A stretch of 64,000 bases of DNA from Cereibacter_A sp052244495 (GCA_052244495.1 JBQPXH010000001.1), one strand, 5' to 3'. Shown: positions 1 to 8,248, counted from the stretch's first letter. The notes: generated from the sequence alone by a model not told the origin. A program made the numbers and translations.

Positions 1-737
1 CCCGCATCCGGGCGTTGATCGCGCGCCTGACCGAGGAGCGGGTCGCGGCCATGGCGCGCGGCGCGGCGCCGGACGATCTCGTGACGAGGATCCTCGCCGC
101 GCGTGACCCCGAGACCGGCGACCGGTTCACCCCGGCGGAGATGGTTGATCAGGTGGCGATCTTCTTCCTCGCCGGGCATGAGACCTCGGCTTCGGCGCTC
201 GCCTGGGCGCTCTATCTGCTGGCGACGCATCCCGAGGTGCAGGAACGGGTGGCCGCCGAGGCGGAGCTGCTGGGCGATGCCCCCGATGTCGCAGCGGTCG
301 GCAGGCTGGGGCTGGTCCGCGACGTGTTCCGCGAAACCCTGCGGCTCTATCCGCCCGTGCCGATGATGGTGCGCGAGTCGCGCTGCCCCGAGACGATGCG
401 CGGGCGGCAGGTGGAGCCGGGGGCACAGATCGTGCTGTCGCCCTGGCATCTCCACCGGCACGAGAGGCTCTGGGAGCGTCCGGACGCATTCGATCCCGAC
501 CGCTGGCGAAGCGCCGAGAGCCGCGCGAGTGCGCGCGAGGCCTTCATGCCGTTTTCGGCAGGCCCCCGCGTCTGCACGGGCGCGGCCTTTGCCATGATCG
601 AGGGGCCGCTGATCCTCGCCATGATCGCCCGCGCCTTCCGGATCGAGCCGGTTGCCGGGCCTCCGCCGGTGCCGGTCGCGCATCTGACGGTGCGGTCGGC
701 GACCGGCATCCGCCTGCGCTTCACGCCGCGTGGCTAA
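1..737 (+). CDS. Cytochrome P450, C-terminal part (5' end outside window)
   Basis: Haem-thiolate monooxygenase. The reading frame is open from base 3, so the gene starts upstream of the window and about 245 residues are visible. The I-helix oxygen-binding motif AGHETS follows FFL near visible residue 55, the K-helix ExxR is seen in ETLRLYPP, and the haem-binding loop FSAGPRVCTG matches FxxGxxxCxG with the ligand cysteine. These are the hallmarks of a class I bacterial P450. The substrate cannot be read from this part. The stop codon overlaps by 4 nt the end of the convergent small gene on the minus strand. No ferredoxin or reductase partner is visible in the window. Confidence 0.93.
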   Translation, partial: RIRALIARLTEERVAAMARGAAPDDLVTRILAARDPETGDRFTPAEMVDQVAIFFLAGHETSASALAWALYLLATHPEVQERVAAEAELLGDAPDVAAVGRLGLVRDVFRETLRLYPPVPMMVRESRCPETMRGRQVEPGAQIVLSPWHLHRHERLWERPDAFDPDRWRSAESRASAREAFMPFSAGPRVCTGAAFAMIEGPLILAMIARAFRIEPVAGPPPVPVAHLTVRSATGIRLRFTPRG

Positions 738-949
738 CTGCGGAACCGGGCGAGGACAAAGACCCGGATAGCCGAGGCGAGGCCGACCTCGGGATCGCGC
801 TGCTCGTCCACCTCGGCGGCGAGCGCATTGATCGGCAGCCCGCGTTCGGCCGCGATCTCGCGGAAGGCGCGCCAGAACTCGGACTCGAGCGAGACGCTGG
901 TCCGGTGACCCTTCAGCGTGAGCGAATGCTTCTCGGGGCGGCCGCTCAT
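734..949 (-). CDS. Small ribbon-helix-helix domain protein
   Basis: A 71-residue basic protein. The N-terminal segment with KHSLTLKGHRTSVSLE followed by an amphipathic helix (FWRAFREIAAERG) and a second helix resembles the RHH_4 type of ribbon-helix-helix DNA-binding proteins common in Rhodobacterales. The start ATG overlaps the stop of the upstream DUF4169 gene by 4 nt, and that gene in turn overlaps fumC, so the three are probably co-transcribed and translationally coupled. A regulatory role is inferred from the fold only; no operator or target is visible. The 3' end overlaps the convergent P450 gene by 4 nt. Confidence 0.8.
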   Translation of the reverse strand: MSGRPEKHSLTLKGHRTSVSLESEFWRAFREIAAERGLPINALAAEVDEQRDPEVGLASAIRVFVLARFRS

Positions 950-1170
950 GCCTCGGGCGCGTCCGGAGCCGAGGGCGTCCCGGCCGCGCTGTCGGAGGTC
1001 TCGCGCCGGTGGGCCTCGAGGCGGTCCCGGTCCTGTTCGGCCCGGGCCCGTTGCAGGTCGCGCTCGGCCTTAGTCCGGCCGTGCTTCGCGGCATTCTCGT
1101 CGCCCTTCCGGCGGTGGGCGTCACGCTCCGCCGCCTTGCGCTTCGCGCGAAGGTTGACGATCTCGGCCAT
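946..1170 (-). CDS. DUF4169 family small basic protein
   Basis: A 74-residue, highly charged protein beginning MAEIVNLRAKRKAAERD, rich in Arg, Lys and Glu through residue 55 and ending in an Ala/Pro/Ser-rich tail. The opening and composition match the DUF4169 family, which is short, probably helical and widespread in Rhodobacteraceae without known function. Its ATG overlaps the fumC stop (ATGA), and its stop overlaps the start of the ribbon-helix-helix gene. It lies inside the fumC transcription unit; whether it relates to fumarase is unknown. Confidence 0.78.
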   Translation of the reverse strand: MAEIVNLRAKRKAAERDAHRRKGDENAAKHGRTKAERDLQRARAEQDRDRLEAHRRETSDSAAGTPSAPDAPEA

Positions 1171-2564
1171 CAGCCCTTCGGTCCGATCATGTCCTCGGGG
1201 CGCACTACGCGGTCGAAGGTCTCGGCATCGACCAGACCCAGCGCAATCGCCTCCTCGCGGAGCGTCGTGCCGTTCTTGTGCGCGGTCTTCGCCACCTTGG
1301 TCGCGTTGTCGTAGCCGATGGTGGGGGCCAGCGCCGTCACCAGCATCAGGCTCTCCTTCATCAGCTTGTCGATCCGGGCGACGTTGGCCTGCGTTCCCAC
1401 CACCATGTTGTCGGTGAAGCTGCCCGCCGCATCGCCCAGAAGCTGCATCGATTGCAGCACGTTGTAGGACATCATCGGGTTGTAGACGTTCAGCTCGAAA
1501 TGGCCCTGACTGCCGGCAAAGCCGATGGCCGCGTCGTTGCCCATGACATGGGCGCAGACCATGGTCAGCGCCTCGGCCTGGGTCGGGTTCACCTTGCCCG
1601 GCATGATCGACGAGCCCGGCTCGTTTTCGGGCAGGATCAGTTCGCCCAGACCCGAGCGCGGGCCGGAACCAAGCAGGCGCAGGTCGTTGGCGATCTTGAA
1701 GAGCGAGGCGGCGACCGTTTTCAGCGCACCCGAGAACATGACCATCGCGTCATGCGCGGCCAGCGCCTCGAACTTGTTCTCGGCGGTCACGAAGGGCAGG
1801 CCGGTGATCTCGGCGATCTTGCCCGCCACGCGGCTGTCCCACCCCACACGGGTGTTGAGGCCGGTGCCGACGGCGGTGCCGCCCTGCGCGAGTTCATAGA
1901 TGTCGGGCAGGCAGGCCTTCACGCGGGCGATGCCCTTCTCGACCTGCTTGGCGTAGCCCGAGAATTCCTGCCCCAGCGTCAGCGGCGTCGCATCCTGCGT
2001 GTGGGTGCGGCCGATCTTGATGATATCCTTGAACTCTTCCGACTTCACGACCAGTGCGGCATGCAGCTTCTCGAGCCCCGGCAGCAGCACGTCGCGCGCC
2101 TGCATTCCGATGGCCACATGCATGGCGGTCGGGAAGGTGTCGTTCGAGGACTGGCCCATGTTGACGTGGTCGTTCGGGTGGACGGGTTTCTTCGAGCCCA
2201 TCGTGCCGCCCAGCATCTCGATGGCGCGGTTCGAGATCACCTCGTTCGCGTTCATGTTCGACTGCGTGCCCGAGCCGGTCTGCCACACGACAAGCGGGAA
2301 GTTGTCGTCAAACTTCCCGTCGATCACCTCGGTCGCCGCGGCGGCGATGGCCTCTCCCAGCTCCTTCGGCATGTCGCCCTGATCGACGTTGACCAGCGCG
2401 CAGGCCTTCTTGATCACGCCGAGGGCGCGGATGATGGCGACGGGCTGCTTCTCCCAGCCGATCGGGAAATTCTGGATCGAGCGCTGCGTCTGCGCGCCCC
2501 AGTACTTGTCGGCGGGAACCTCCAGCGGGCCAAAGCTGTCGGTCTCGGTGCGGGTTGCAGTCAT
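1170..2564 (-). CDS. fumC: Fumarate hydratase class II
   Basis: Cytosolic TCA-cycle enzyme that interconverts fumarate and malate; class II enzymes are iron-free homotetramers. The 464-residue length is typical. The superfamily signature GSSIMPGKVNP is at about residue 316-326, with the active-site loop serine, and other conserved blocks are TGSGTQSNMNANEV and GRTHTQDATPLTLGQE. The ATG at 2564 is chosen because the protein then starts MTATRTETDSFGPLEVP, as in the family, and a strong AAGGAGC Shine-Dalgarno lies 5-10 nt upstream; an upstream in-frame start would add an unrelated Arg-rich segment. Two small genes follow with 4-nt overlaps. The upstream intergenic region carries a hairpin repeat. 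Confidence 0.97.
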   Translation of the reverse strand: MTATRTETDSFGPLEVPADKYWGAQTQRSIQNFPIGWEKQPVAIIRALGVIKKACALVNVDQGDMPKELGEAIAAAATEVIDGKFDDNFPLVVWQTGSGTQSNMNANEVISNRAIEMLGGTMGSKKPVHPNDHVNMGQSSNDTFPTAMHVAIGMQARDVLLPGLEKLHAALVVKSEEFKDIIKIGRTHTQDATPLTLGQEFSGYAKQVEKGIARVKACLPDIYELAQGGTAVGTGLNTRVGWDSRVAGKIAEITGLPFVTAENKFEALAAHDAMVMFSGALKTVAASLFKIANDLRLLGSGPRSGLGELILPENEPGSSIMPGKVNPTQAEALTMVCAHVMGNDAAIGFAGSQGHFELNVYNPMMSYNVLQSMQLLGDAAGSFTDNMVVGTQANVARIDKLMKESLMLVTALAPTIGYDNATKVAKTAHKNGTTLREEAIALGLVDAETFDRVVRPEDMIGPKG

Positions 2565-2650
2565 TCGCAAGCTCCTTGATCTTCCCGCAAGCCTCTTAGG
2601 GAAGGCAGAGGGGAAAATCAATCGGCATGCCATCGCATACTGGCGGCGCT

Positions 2651-2723
2651 CAGGGGGCTGCCGGCCCCCTCTTTGGCAGGGCCGGATACTCCCCGCCGGG
2701 GATAGTTCGGACGAGGACTGAAC
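2651..2723 (+). repeat. Degenerate copy of a GC-hairpin/GGATATTT intergenic repeat
   Basis: Between the start of fumC and the end of sspB. It contains a G5/C5 hairpin (2653-2668), a second short stem (CCCC at 2691-2694 with GGGG at 2698-2701), then GGATAGTTCGGACGAGGACT running into GAA. This is the most diverged of three copies; better copies are at 8271-8347 and 60494-60556. It may also serve as a transcript end for sspB. Confidence 0.55.
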
Positions 2724-2739
2724 CGGAGTCGGCCCGCGC

Positions 2740-3207
2740 TTACTTGCGGAACTTGTCGAGGCTCACGACCTGAGCGTCATGGCGCGGCGGCTCGTCGTCG
2801 CCGTCCGGATCTTCCTCGCCCTCGACGGCCTCGTCTTCCTCCCCGTCCTCGTCCTCGTGCGTCTCGAAGCGGAGGCCGAACTCGACCGAGGGGTCGACGA
2901 AGGTGCGCACGGAATCGAAGGGAATCACCAGCGGCTCGGGCTGGTTGCCGAAGTTCAGCGTGACCGAGAAGCCGCGGTCGTCCACGTTGAGGTTCTCGTA
3001 CCAGTGCTGGATGACCACCGTCATCTCCTGCGGATAGCGGGTGCGGAGCCAGTCGGCCATGGCCACATCGGGATGCGTCGTGTCGAAGGTGATGAAGAAA
3101 TGGTGCGCGCCCGGCAGCCCGTTTGCGGCCACATCCTCGAGTACGCTCTGGATCAGGCCCCGCATCGCACGGTGCATGAGGTTGCCGTAATCGATGGAAC
3201 GCGCCAT
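2740..3207 (-). CDS. sspB: ClpXP adaptor SspB (alphaproteobacterial type)
   Basis: Adaptor that binds ssrA-tagged peptides and delivers them to ClpXP for degradation. At 155 residues, it has an SspB-like beta fold (residues 20-115, including HHFFITFDTTHPDV and YENLNVDDRGFSVTLNFGNQPEPLVIPF), then a long acidic linker (Glu/Asp-rich, about 117-140) and a short conserved C-terminal tail ending VVSLDKFRK. Tails of this kind dock on ClpX. The gene lies about 0.8 kb downstream, on the same strand, of the tmRNA gene that makes the tag it recognises, with one gene between, so substrate-tagging and adaptor functions are neighbours. Start is the ATG at 3207. Confidence 0.93.
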   Translation of the reverse strand: MARSIDYGNLMHRAMRGLIQSVLEDVAANGLPGAHHFFITFDTTHPDVAMADWLRTRYPQEMTVVIQHWYENLNVDDRGFSVTLNFGNQPEPLVIPFDSVRTFVDPSVEFGLRFETHEDEDGEEDEAVEGEEDPDGDDEPPRHDAQVVSLDKFRK

Positions 3208-3309
3208 GCAAGATCCCCTGTCGCTTCGGGGTCAGCATAGGGGATTCGGACCGGAAGAAAAGGGGGCGACCTCCCGGTTTTTCAGCCGAAAGGCGAACGG
3301 CCCGTTCCG

Positions 3310-3966
3310 TCAGCTCGCGGGCTTCCCGAGTTCCCGCAAGAGCTTCTCGCGAATGGCGCGGCGGTAGTCCTGCAGGCCGCGCGCGGTCATGACGAAGCCG
3401 TTCCGGGTGATGGCCCAGCGGTCGTAGAAGCTGGTGATGGGCGACGAGGCGCCCATGTCCTCGATGGCGATCGCATTGATCTCGACGCCCGCGGCTTCCG
3501 CCGCCTGACGGGCGCGGGCGACGGTGAAGCCTGCGTTCTCGGGCCCGTCGCCCGAGATGTCGATCACCTTGCGACGGCAGTCGGCCACGGCGGCGAACTG
3601 GTCCAGCGAGAAGGAAATGGCCTCGCCCACCGCCGTGTCCGAGGCCGTGAAGGCGCGGGGGAGCGCGCGGGCGGAGCGGGCGAAGCGGCGCAGATCCTCG
3701 CGGGCGAGCATCCGCTGCCAGGGAAGCGCCACGGCCTGCCGGCCGACGCCGGACCAGTGGACGATGGACAGGGCGCTCTGCCCCCCGAGGAGCATCTCGG
3801 CCACTGCCTCATCCTCGAGCGCATCCGCCAGACCCTGGACCTGCAGCGCATATTCGCCGCGATCAATGGATCCCGAAATGTCGATGGCGAGGAGAAGCGC
3901 CGTGTCGCAGGCTTGCGCGGGGCCAGGCGCGGCGACGAGGACGGCAAGAGACAGCACGCGGAGCAT
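3310..3966 (-). CDS. DUF1194 protein, exported, von Willebrand A-like
   Basis: A 218-residue protein with an N-terminal signal peptide (MLRVLSLAVLVAAPGPAQA, cleavage probably just before the Cys-Asp). A metal-ion-dependent adhesion-site-like motif DISGS is at about residue 29-33, and a second conserved block is KVIDISGDGPENAG. Together these define the DUF1194 branch of von Willebrand A-like domains, common in Rhodobacteraceae and of unknown role. It probably acts in the periplasm, perhaps binding a partner through a metal ion; that is inference. It follows the tmRNA gene on the same strand and precedes sspB by about 100 nt. Confidence 0.85.
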   Translation of the reverse strand: MLRVLSLAVLVAAPGPAQACDTALLLAIDISGSIDRGEYALQVQGLADALEDEAVAEMLLGGQSALSIVHWSGVGRQAVALPWQRMLAREDLRRFARSARALPRAFTASDTAVGEAISFSLDQFAAVADCRRKVIDISGDGPENAGFTVARARQAAEAAGVEINAIAIEDMGASSPITSFYDRWAITRNGFVMTARGLQDYRRAIREKLLRELGKPAS

Positions 3967-4004
3967 GGGAAAGCGTGGCGCGCAGAGGGTAAAAGGGCAA
4001 GGAG

Positions 4005-4320
4005 GAAGTGCAGGTTTCTGTTGCCAGGTACCTGCGAACCCCGCCTTACGCGGCTAAGCGCAAGGGCTTAAGTTTCGATAACTCGAACTGCTTACGCAGC
4101 CAGAGCCATCGGAGCACGGTTGTCGTTGGCAACTGTACTTTTCGGACCGATAACGGTGGTACCTCACCGGGACAAAGCCAACCCCTTTAGACGTTCGTCG
4201 ATCCTGTTTCGGCCCCCTCCGCCCCCAACGAGGTAGTTTTGGTGGAGCCGCCGGGTACCGCCCCCGGGTCCGATCCGCTTATTACGAGCGCGTTTATGTC
4301 CATAGTCCGGATTGCTCCGG
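4005..4320 (-). ncRNA. ssrA: Two-piece (circularly permuted) tmRNA
   Basis: Rescues stalled ribosomes by trans-translation. Read on the minus strand, the acceptor piece comes first (about 4320 down to 4240), ending CGGCTCC-A-CCA with an encoded CCA and a T-arm of stem CCGGG, 7-nt loop and CCCGG. After a spacer of about 23 nt (4239-4217), the coding piece starts at 4216 with GGGGCCGAAACAGGATCGAC. GGGGCCG pairs over 7 bp with CGGCTCC and puts a G-U at the third pair, the alanine identity element. The tag frame ANDNRAPMALAA plus stop is at 4130-4092. Downstream inverted repeats fit pseudoknots, the last pairing GCAGGT with ACCTGC near 4010. The outer ends are approximate. Confidence 0.95.
4092..4130 (-). 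other. tmRNA proteolysis-tag reading frame
   Basis: Twelve codons plus TAA on the minus strand encode ANDNRAPMALAA. The C-terminal LAA and the AND N-terminal part are the degrons recognised by ClpXP and SspB respectively in this system. The frame lies inside the ssrA coding piece about 86 nt from its mature 5' end. Confidence 0.95.
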
Positions 4321-4510
4321 ACAGGCGGAATATAGGCCGGGGAAAGGGGCGCTGCAAGCGGCGGGCGCGCGAGGCGGTGGCCGGTCGTTCCAGCAGGCGC
4401 ATGACGCAGCGGCGGGTGGACGGATCATGCCGACCGCGAAGCCGAGACGTCGGAGGGCTCGGTCAGGGCAACCCTGATCGGCGCGGCCGCCGTGGGCCGC
4501 ACGCAAGGGA

Positions 4511-4531
4511 TGGCCCGGCAGATCCGGGCCA
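4511..4531 (-). terminator. Hairpin after the polyamine-type binding-protein gene
   Basis: An 8-bp perfect stem (TGGCCCGG with CCGGGCCA) around a 5-nt loop, extendable with imperfect pairs, starts 13 nt past the stop codon of the minus-strand gene. There is no clear U-tract, so termination activity is inferred. Confidence 0.5.
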
Positions 4532-4543
4532 CCCTCTGGCGGA

Positions 4544-5590
4544 TCAGAAGCCCGCCTTGATCTTCTCGAATTCTTCCAGCATCCGGTCCCGCATCGCCGG
4601 GTCGAGCGGGGTCTGGGCGAGGAGCGTGGTATCGACCTTGTCGAGTTCTGCCGCCTTCAGGTCTTCCTGCGAGATCTCGGCCATGGCGGCTTCGTTGGTC
4701 AGCGCATAGCCGTGGCTTTCCAGCAGCGACGGCGCCGAGGAATGGGCGAGCCACGAGTTGATGAAATCGTAGGCCTTGTCCTCGCTGCCGGGCGCGTCCT
4801 TCATGTTGACATAGCCGCAGAACCAGGTGGCCGAGCCTTCCTTGGACTGGCGCTGGAAGCCCACGGGGAAGCCTTCCTGCCGCATCAGGGCGATCGCATC
4901 GTTCCAGGTCCAGGCGAGCTGGACCTCGCCGGTCGCCATCAGCTGCGCGAGTTCGGACGGGTCGGCCCAGTAGGCGCGGACGTTCTCGTGCGCCTGCCGC
5001 AGCCACTGGGCGCCGGCCTGGAACTGCTCCTCGGTCAGGTTCGTCCAGTCCGAGACGCCGGTGGCCAGAAGCGCAAGCGACCAGATGTCGTCGGTGTTGT
5101 CGGGCAGCGAGATGCGCCCGGCATATTTCGGGTCGAGGAAGGACTGCACCGAGGCCACGTCCTCGGCGGGCACGCTGTCGGTATTGTAGGCGATGGCCGT
5201 GTAGGCGTAGTCGGTCGGGATGTACCAGACGCCCTGATCGTCGCTGAAAATCCTGGACTCCTTGAAGCGCGGCGCGATGTTCTCGTATTCCGGAATCCGG
5301 CTCACGTCCCAGGGCTCGATCAGGCCCGCGTCGCGGTATTTCGAGACCATCTGCGAGCAGGGATGGGTCACGTCGGACTTGAAGCCGGAGGCCACCTTCT
5401 GGAAGGCCTCGTCGTCGTCGCCATAGAGCGCATAGGTCGGCATCTGGCCGTTCTTTTCGATATAGCTCTTCATCAGGCCTTCGCTCTCGAAGCCGGCCCA
5501 GTCGAACACGATGAGATCGGAGTCGGCGGCAAGCACGGGCAGCGCGACGATGGCTGCAACGCCAGCCAGAAGGGAAGTGCGACGGATCAT
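4544..5590 (-). CDS. Periplasmic substrate-binding protein, spermidine/putrescine (PotD/F) type
   Basis: A 348-residue solute-binding protein. The signal peptide MIRRTSLLAGVAAIVALPVLA is followed by a mature start ADSDLIVFDWAGFE, typical of polyamine-type binding proteins. Later conserved features include the SLPDNTDDIWSLALLATG region and a WTWNDAIALMRQEG segment. It would capture a polyamine or related cation for an ABC importer. No permease or ATPase gene lies beside it, so it is an orphan component here. ATG at 5590 has an AAGGAGC ribosome site upstream; the open frame extends further upstream but without a signal peptide. It diverges from the reductase gene across about 200 nt. Confidence 0.88.
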   Translation of the reverse strand: MIRRTSLLAGVAAIVALPVLAADSDLIVFDWAGFESEGLMKSYIEKNGQMPTYALYGDDDEAFQKVASGFKSDVTHPCSQMVSKYRDAGLIEPWDVSRIPEYENIAPRFKESRIFSDDQGVWYIPTDYAYTAIAYNTDSVPAEDVASVQSFLDPKYAGRISLPDNTDDIWSLALLATGVSDWTNLTEEQFQAGAQWLRQAHENVRAYWADPSELAQLMATGEVQLAWTWNDAIALMRQEGFPVGFQRQSKEGSATWFCGYVNMKDAPGSEDKAYDFINSWLAHSSAPSLLESHGYALTNEAAMAEISQEDLKAAELDKVDTTLLAQTPLDPAMRDRMLEEFEKIKAGF

Positions 5591-5794
5591 GTAAGCTCCT
5601 TGGAACATTGGTCTGCGACGGGTCCCGGGCTGGCCGGCGGATGGAGGGACGCTAGAATAGGGCTGGTATCGGCTCAAGCGATTATTGCAGTCTGGCGGGG
5701 TGGGCCGCGGCAGGGCAAGCACCCTGCGCGTCACCTCACGCAGGCTTGTCCCCTGCGGGCGAACCTGCGCCGTTTCGGTCGGGAAGGAGGCAGC

Positions 5795-6784
5795 ATGTTC
5801 CGTGCGCTTGTGGTGGAAAAGGACGAGGCGGGCGAGACGCGCGCCGCGGTGCAGGAGCTCGACGAGTCGCTTCTGCCCGAAGGCAACGTGACCGTCCGCG
5901 TGGAATATTCGACCCTGAACTACAAGGACGGGCTCTGCCTCGGGTCGGGAGGCGGCCTCGTGAAGGTCTGGCCGCATGTGCCGGGAATCGATTTCGCCGG
6001 CGTGGTGGAAGCTTCGGAGGATGCCCGCTTCGCACCCGGGGACCGGGTGGTGCTGACCGGCTGGCGCGTGGGCGAGATCCGATGGGGAGGCTACGCGACG
6101 AAAGCGCGGGTGAAGGCCGACTGGCTGGTGAAGCTGCCGGATGGCCTGTCGGCACGCGCGGCCATGGCGGTGGGTACCGCCGGGCTGACGGCCATGCTCG
6201 CGATCCTGGCCCTCGAGGACCACGGGCTTGCGCCCGCGCAGGGCGAAGTGCTGGTGACGGGTGCCACAGGTGGCGTGGGGTCGGTCGCGACGGCGCTCCT
6301 GTCTGCCGGAGGCTACGAGGTGGCCGCCGTCACCGGCACGCCGGGGAGCGAGGACTACCTGCATGGGCTGGGCGCCCGGCGGATCGTGCCGCGGGCAGAT
6401 CTGGCCGAAACGGTGAAGCGGCCGCTCGAGACAGAGACCTGGGCCGGCTGCATCGATGCGGTCGGAGGCGCGATGCTGGCCCGCATCCTCGGGCAGATGA
6501 AATACGGTGCCTCCGTCGCCGCCGTCGGACTGGCGGGCGGCGCGGCCCTTCCCGCGACCGTCATTCCCTTCATCCTGCGCGGCGTGAACCTCCTCGGCAT
6601 CGACAGCGTGATGCGCCCGATGGCCGATCGCGAGCGGGCGTGGAGCCGGATCGCCTCGGATCTGCCGATGGACCGGCTCGAGGCGATGATCCGGCCCGCG
6701 GGTCTGGCGGATCTGCCCGCGCTGGGCGAGGCGATCCTGAAGGGCGGCGTGCAGGGCCGCGTGGTCGTGGATGTGAACGCCTGA
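5795..6784 (+). CDS. MDR-family oxidoreductase, YhdH/AcuI-like acryloyl-CoA reductase type
   Basis: A 329-residue zinc-free medium-chain reductase. It starts MFRALVVEKDEAGET and has the YSTLNYKDGLCL, VPGIDFAGVVE and GDRVVLTGW segments characteristic of the YhdH/YhfP/AcuI group, and an NADPH-binding Rossmann motif VTGATGGVGSVA at about residue 152. R. sphaeroides AcuI, the acryloyl-CoA reductase, belongs to this group, but this sequence differs from the AcuI I remember in many positions, so it may be a paralogue acting on another enoyl-CoA or quinone. ATG at 5795 follows GGAAGGAGG. Two hairpins directly follow the stop, suggesting a single-gene transcript. Confidence 0.87.
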   Translation: MFRALVVEKDEAGETRAAVQELDESLLPEGNVTVRVEYSTLNYKDGLCLGSGGGLVKVWPHVPGIDFAGVVEASEDARFAPGDRVVLTGWRVGEIRWGGYATKARVKADWLVKLPDGLSARAAMAVGTAGLTAMLAILALEDHGLAPAQGEVLVTGATGGVGSVATALLSAGGYEVAAVTGTPGSEDYLHGLGARRIVPRADLAETVKRPLETETWAGCIDAVGGAMLARILGQMKYGASVAAVGLAGGAALPATVIPFILRGVNLLGIDSVMRPMADRERAWSRIASDLPMDRLEAMIRPAGLADLPALGEAILKGGVQGRVVVDVNA

Positions 6785-6830
6785 GACGGGCAAGAATCCC
6801 GTCTGTCGCCGGGGCCTTGCGAGCCCCGGC
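6785..6830 (+). terminator. Paired hairpins after the MDR oxidoreductase
   Basis: Two stacked stems follow the stop codon. GACGGG (6785-6790) pairs with CCCGTC (6798-6803), and GCCGGGG (6808-6814) pairs with CCCCGGC (6824-6830). No U-run follows, so this is a probable but weak terminator. Confidence 0.5.
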
Positions 6831-7015
6831 GTGGCGCTCCTGATGGGCTGGGTGCAGGACCGGTGGCCCCGGCAGAGTGCCTGAGTCGCGCCGGAGGGGG
6901 ACGACTTCGCGGAGCGGTTGCCGCAGGTCGATGCCGTCCGGCTGGTGAAAGCGCGGTCCGCCTTGTGTTGCACTCGGCGGCTGGCTAGCCTCGCCCGGCC
7001 AGATCAGGAGTTTCC

Positions 7016-8248
7016 ATGACCGTCCTCGACATCGACTATGTCCGCTCCTGCTTTCCGGCCCTTTCGGAACCGGCGCTTGCCGGGCAGGCCTTCTTCGAGA
7101 ACGCCGGCGGGTCCTACACCTGCCGGCCGGTGATCGACCGCCTGACCCGCTTCTATCATCAGCGCAAGGTGCAGCCCTATGCGCCCTATGCCGCCTCTCA
7201 TGCGGCCGGGGCGGAGATGGACGAGGCGCGGAGCCGGCTCGCCGCGCTGATGGGCGTGGCCGAGGACGAGCTGTCCTTCGGCCCCTCGACCTCGGCCAAC
7301 ACCTTCGTCCTGGCGCAGGCGGTGCGGCGCTGGCTTGCGCGCGAAGGCGGGGCGATCGTGGTGACGGATCAGGACCACGAGGCGAACAGCGGCGTCTGGC
7401 GCCGGCTCGGCGACGAGGGCATCGAACTGCGCGAGTGGCGGATCGACCCGGCGACGGGGCATCTCGATCCGGCGGCCCTCGCGCCGCTTCTCGAGGACGG
7501 GCAGGTGCGGCTCGTCTGCTTTCCGCATTGCTCGAACGTGGTGGGCGAGATCAATCCGGTGGCCGAGATCTGCGCCGTGGCCCGCGCGGCAGGCGCCTTC
7601 ACCTGTGTCGACGGGGTCAGCTACGCGCCCCACGGCCTGCCGGACATGCCGAGCCTCGGCGCGGACATCTACCTCTTTTCCGCCTACAAGACCTACGGCC
7701 CGCATCAGGGCATCCTGCTGATCCGGCGCGAGCTGGGCGAGCTTCTGCCGGCGCAGGGCCACTGGTTCAACGCGGGCACGCTCAGCAAGCGCTTCACGCC
7801 GGCGGGGCCGGATCACGCGCAGGTGGCGGCCTGCGCGGGCCTTGCGGATTACATCGACGCGCTGGCCGCGCATCATGGCGCGGGCGGCGCCGCACCGGTC
7901 GAGCGCGGCCGTGCGGTGCACCGGCTGATGCGCGAGCACGAGATCCGGCTGCTCAGGCCGCTCCTCGACCAGCTTGCAGGGCGCAACGACCTCCGCCTCC
8001 TCGGCCCAAGCCAGGCCGACATCCGCGCGCCGACCGTGGCCCTCGCGCTCGACAGGCCGGCAGAGCCGGTAGCGGCGGCGCTTGCAGCCCATGGCATCAT
8101 GGCCAGCGGCGGGGATTTCTATGCGGTCCGCCCGCTCGAGGCGATGGGCGTGGATCCGAAGAACGGCGTGCTGCGGGTGAGCTTCGTGCACTACACCTCG
8201 GAGGCGGAGGTGGCGCAACTCATGCTTGCACTCGACGAGGTGCTCTGA
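7016..8248 (+). CDS. PLP-dependent class V aminotransferase / cysteine desulfurase-like protein
   Basis: A 410-residue fold-type I PLP enzyme. The N-terminal AFFENAGGSYTCRPV, the DHEANSGVWRRL segment, and the cofactor region CVDGVSYAPHGLPD, then FSAYKTYGPHQGI with the Schiff-base lysine in AYKTYGPH, all fit the class V family branch annotated as cysteine desulfurase-like. The typical catalytic-cysteine loop of NifS/SufS is not evident, so sulfur transfer is not assured; a lyase or transaminase role is equally possible. It stands alone: about 230 nt separate it from the preceding gene, and a repeat plus a stress promoter separate it from photolyase. Confidence 0.85.
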   Translation: MTVLDIDYVRSCFPALSEPALAGQAFFENAGGSYTCRPVIDRLTRFYHQRKVQPYAPYAASHAAGAEMDEARSRLAALMGVAEDELSFGPSTSANTFVLAQAVRRWLAREGGAIVVTDQDHEANSGVWRRLGDEGIELREWRIDPATGHLDPAALAPLLEDGQVRLVCFPHCSNVVGEINPVAEICAVARAAGAFTCVDGVSYAPHGLPDMPSLGADIYLFSAYKTYGPHQGILLIRRELGELLPAQGHWFNAGTLSKRFTPAGPDHAQVAACAGLADYIDALAAHHGAGGAAPVERGRAVHRLMREHEIRLLRPLLDQLAGRNDLRLLGPSQADIRAPTVALALDRPAEPVAAALAAHGIMASGGDFYAVRPLEAMGVDPKNGVLRVSFVHYTSEAEVAQLMLALDEVL

